The notes under the pieces are model-generated. The model had not been told where the DNA came from. It ran no database searches and saw only the letters and a list, made by a program, of their open reading frames with translations. From positions 1 through 7,310 of the forward strand of contig SBAY01000054.1 in assembly GCA_005239945.1 (NCBI GenBank): DNA of 7,310 nt. The letters are read 5' to 3'. Within the stretch, counting starts at the first letter, position 1; each line of letters starts with the position of its first letter. The stretch is from Nitrospira sp. (GTDB taxonomy: Bacteria; UBA9089; CG2-30-40-21; SBAY01). The position numbers and the translations under genes were made by a program. Below, one piece after another: positions 6,301-7,310 of the stretch.

Positions 6301-7310
6301 AATCCCACCAAGTAGTTCCTCAGGGTTTTCAATTAACTGGGTAATATTAGTAAATCTGTCTGGAATAGAACGTAATTGACCAAGTATATCAGATGAAAGA
6401 AGTCTTTCAAGATTACTAAATTCACTGGTAATAGGTTTAAATAACTCAGACGGATCAGTAGGAATTCTGCTGGTTAACCCACTCAGACCAGAAGTAATAT
6501 TTCCAATTAAAGAAGAGGAATCCGGGATAGAAATCCCTCCTAAACTCTCAGCAAGAGAGCTAATCTCTCCTGTAGGAAGGTTGGAGATATTACCTGTAAC
6601 ACCTGAGAAATCAATACTTACTTGATTTATTAAGTTCCCAACCTGACTTGTATCAGGTATTTGTGATAATAATCCAGCTCTACTTGTAGTTGCTTCTTCT
6701 GGCATTTTTTCTCCAAAAATCTCCTTTATAACTGCTTCATCTAAACCTTTAGTAGCATTATTGACTTCCTCAAGAACATTTTCTAATGGTTTAGTTGGGT
6801 CACCAAAGTCGGGTATAGAGCCTAATGTAGCGGATATATCATCAATCAAGCTTATATTATCGGCTAACCCATCAATCAAATCCCCAGCCTCCAAATCAAT
6901 ATCCATTTGTATTCCTGCCATGGCAGTTGCTGCTGGTGGTTCAGGTGGTGGAATATATTCTGTTAATTTTATTATATACTGACATGGCTCTGCTGAGCCT
7001 GCTACTTCTTTTACTTGAAAATCAGCAATAATTACTTCTTTTACATCTGTCTCAGTAGTAATGTCTGCCATAAATGGTACGGGGTTACCAGCAATAAATT
7101 TTTTTCGTACTTCTTCTAAAAATTCATCCCGTAAGTCATCTACATTAGGTAATGTTCCCATAATAGTAATCGAGGTAGAACTTTCCCCCATATCTTGTAA
7201 TATACTCCCTGCAAGACCTGGGATTTTATGCTCTACTAAGGCACGATTCTCTGTGGTACTAATATCCTGTATCCCTTTTATCTCCCATTTGTCTAATACT
7301 GGTTTTATTT
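3358..7310 (-). CDS. Tail/injection-system-like baseplate-associated protein with a very long helical repeat region (5' partial)
   Basis: The stop is TAA at 3358..3360, and the frame is open to the window edge. From the ATG at 7189..7191 the product is 1277 residues; 39 further in-frame sense codons lie upstream, so the true start is outside the window. Residues -39 to about 86 (numbered from that ATG) resemble the N-terminal domain of baseplate/LysM-associated proteins of contractile tails and eCIS: DISTTENRALVEH, IPGLAGSILQDMG, NPVPFMADITTETDV, then a beta-rich stretch ending LTEYIPPPEPP. This is recalled family resemblance, not a search result. Residues 90-440 are Ser/Gly/Leu-rich and probably helical. 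Residues about 443-1260 hold many copies of a 23-residue amphipathic unit. I see no Trp and only two Cys (C70, C1013) in the 1277 residues, and no signal peptide or obvious membrane segment. A structural, tether or length-setting role is inference; a tape-measure-like protein is an alternative. It is probably co-transcribed with the hydrolase gene 20 nt downstream. Confidence 0.8.
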   Translation of the reverse strand, partial: IKPVLDKWEIKGIQDISTTENRALVEHKIPGLAGSILQDMGESSTSITIMGTLPNVDDLRDEFLEEVRKKFIAGNPVPFMADITTETDVKEVIIADFQVKEVAGSAEPCQYIIKLTEYIPPPEPPAATAMAGIQMDIDLEAGDLIDGLADNISLIDDISATLGSIPDFGDPTKPLENVLEEVNNATKGLDEAVIKEIFGEKMPEEATTSRAGLLSQIPDTSQVGNLINQVSIDFSGVTGNISNLPTGEISSLAESLGGISIPDSSSLIGNITSGLSGLTSRIPTDPSELFKPITSEFSNLERLLSSDILGQLRSIPDRFTNITQLIENPEELLGGILGPFEEIQRVLAESEIASSLTSFLEILEELKTQVESETGQLQNLIQERINHLLLSITSPIEKAVRRSGIRFINATLVAADIEAKIQDTINAFSDSLLNQIRNLNISNETQFSTLIHGLNAVKGRAESLAALLNNTLSTANQGLDSINIDTFRTRIEGFLSKINDIEVVQIGDLTSGLEGVFDQINEFINNIDMDGIKTQIEEFLNQIKAKLDEIDLNSIKNTVVNSIGTATSALDNIDRVQLEVTVAVRNFFQEVKDVVAGIDLSVVQNTIQSVLNGIQTGVEGLETAINSINETIDNVLNSIKEGLQGVKTFLLGSETQKGVKQQLEDLLNQIYQTLVDLNIQEVLKGVRAKLDEMLSSLDEIDFDPVVDPVIEQIDNMRGQVSQIDVSALNDLLKMALNAAVEVIKQVDFDKQITQVLMEELNEIKGKPEEAVEKIKEKFMEVLNKIEEFNPTEKLLKGLQEEVFEPLMAELEKIKPSQLLKPIEDGYNFILNELEKIKPSELLSPLTDLYDQLLKSFRLISPSKLVEPLEELLQKLKDLVNQIDITPFINELKTKVETITSAINNFSLVKVLEPVTDIYNQIKAKIDEFDPTRLLEPVTDLLDPILSAIDEIDLSPIEEVFNNFKTAIDQFNPDGALAIIQTQIDNTTIELNKFDIMVIISTLRLKHQAFKDGLNSITVPDNLIPRYQELETLINSLSPVTIFSSLSISFDGCQVKLNGLGGNFSKSLQELSSSFDTAKEKLDELIPDFVKEGRITKESIKNTIQQAIAGSLIEGLESTSQSIKNLFEDLNPASIITELDELVNTVKDKVTNFLDPTPVTDAIETAINTFKEKVNNLSVSFLKDELEGFFDEIENKIKELDPAIIVNGTEEQPGLAQLYEDALNILKKIDPGEIGKRLDKIYDEDVLALLNELNPEKVLIPPLKKLFDNIMTLLRSLDIDVVFRPLLNSLDQLSNELKSALARTSTAFKGMISAIPV
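3712..3921 (-). repeat. 23-residue helical repeat, C-terminal block (residues 1091-1160)
   Basis: Three adjoining units are visible: 1091-1114 (NPASIITELDEL..., 24 residues), 1115-1137 (DPTPVTDAIETA..., 23) and 1138-1160 (SVSFLKDELEGF..., 23). Degenerate units continue towards the C-terminus, starting with DPGEIGKRL, NPEKVLIPPL and DIDVVFRPLL. A less repetitive stretch of about 110 residues separates this block from the core block. Confidence 0.65.
4261..4869 (-). repeat. 23-residue helical repeat, core block of nine tandem units (residues 775-977)
   Basis: This is the most regular block. Units begin at residues 775, 798, 821, 844, 867, 890, 913, 932 and 955. All are 23 residues except 913-931, which lacks four. 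The approximate consensus is [KSDN]P-x-x-LL-x-P-[LV]-x-D-L-Y-x-x-[IL]-x-x-x-[IL]-x-x-[IF]. Good examples are KPSQLLKPIEDGY, KPSELLSPLTDLY, SPSKLVEPLEELL and DPTRLLEPVTDLL. Proline at position 2 breaks each helix from the next. The period is neither 21 nor 22, so this is neither a plain heptad coiled coil nor a strict apolipoprotein 22-mer. The units at 775 and 798 are also close at the DNA level. Confidence 0.85.
5071..5727 (-). repeat. 23-residue helical repeat, first block (residues 489-707)
   Basis: Units of exactly 23 residues (69 nt) start with D or N and end in a hydrophobic residue. Clean units are residues 489-511 (DMDGIKTQ... to LDEI), 512-534 (DLNSIKNT... to LDNI), 560-582 (DLSVVQNT...), 639-661 (NIQEVLKG... 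to LDEI), 662-684 (DFDPVVDP... to VSQI) and 685-707 (DVSALNDL... to IKQV). Between them are slightly longer or degenerate units, such as 535-559 with 25 residues. The pattern is a capping D/N, a turn, then about 18 residues of amphipathic helix. Conservation is at the pattern level, so the repeat looks old. Confidence 0.75.
6934..7310 (-). other. N-terminal domain resembling phage-tail/eCIS baseplate-associated proteins
   Basis: This part runs from the window edge to residue 86 and ends in a proline-rich hinge (PPPEPP, residues 81-86). Landmarks in order are DKWEIKGIQDIS, a VEHKIPG turn, LQDMGESSTSITIMGTL, then LRDEFLEEVRKKFIAGNPVPF, given here as LRDEF and GNPVPF ends of one helix, then MADITTETDVKEVIIADF and YIIKLTEYIPPP. 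In proteins of this kind known to me, an 'IPG..G...QD.G' element and a 'PVPF.ADITT.T.V..V.I' element occur in this order, ending in an EYxPPP tail. They are usually short tail or baseplate components, so fusion to a 1000-residue helical region is unusual. The assignment rests on pattern memory and would be settled by a profile search. Confidence 0.6.

Noticed and set aside
3686..6982. Five plus-strand open frames of 62-104 codons opposite the helical repeat gene
   Set aside because: They are Ser/Ile/Phe-rich antisense readings of the repeat, where sense Leu/Asn/Glu codons avoid antisense stops. None shows domain motifs or a convincing ribosome binding site.

Overview
The window is AT-rich and almost entirely coding, with two large genes read on the minus strand in one apparent operon. 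I see no RNA gene, insertion sequence, CRISPR array or clear terminator. The first gene in transcription order (3358..7310) is 5'-truncated by the window edge. Its N-terminus resembles the small baseplate/LysM-associated proteins of contractile phage tails and phage-tail-like injection systems. That head is followed by more than 1000 residues of predicted helix, much of it in a 23-residue amphipathic repeat. The second gene (89..3337) starts 20 nt after the first gene's stop, behind a good Shine-Dalgarno sequence. It encodes a multidomain protein: an Ig-like beta domain, a complete calcineurin-like metallophosphoesterase, an unassigned linker and a C39-like (papain-fold) cysteine peptidase domain.

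The organism is a bacterium with low G+C content, normal AGGTG-type ribosome binding sites and tightly packed genes. Taxonomy cannot be fixed from this window. Nothing here is a universal marker, and no tail sheath, tube, spike, AAA+ ATPase or capsid gene is visible. Phage, prophage and extracellular contractile injection system (eCIS) settings are therefore all possible. My preferred reading is an accessory part of an eCIS-like or tail-like locus: a long helical structural or tether protein followed by a candidate cargo/effector with two hydrolase domains.

Two gene boundaries need correcting. The frame of the first gene stays open, with family-like sequence, from the ATG at 7191 to the window edge, so that ATG is probably internal. 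The second gene stops at a TGA (89..91) where the C39-like fold commonly has a tryptophan. The same frame then stays open for 29 more codons to the window edge, so the protein may be longer than 1082 residues through a nonsense change, sequencing error or UGA recoding.

No gene-free stretch exceeds 100 bases.
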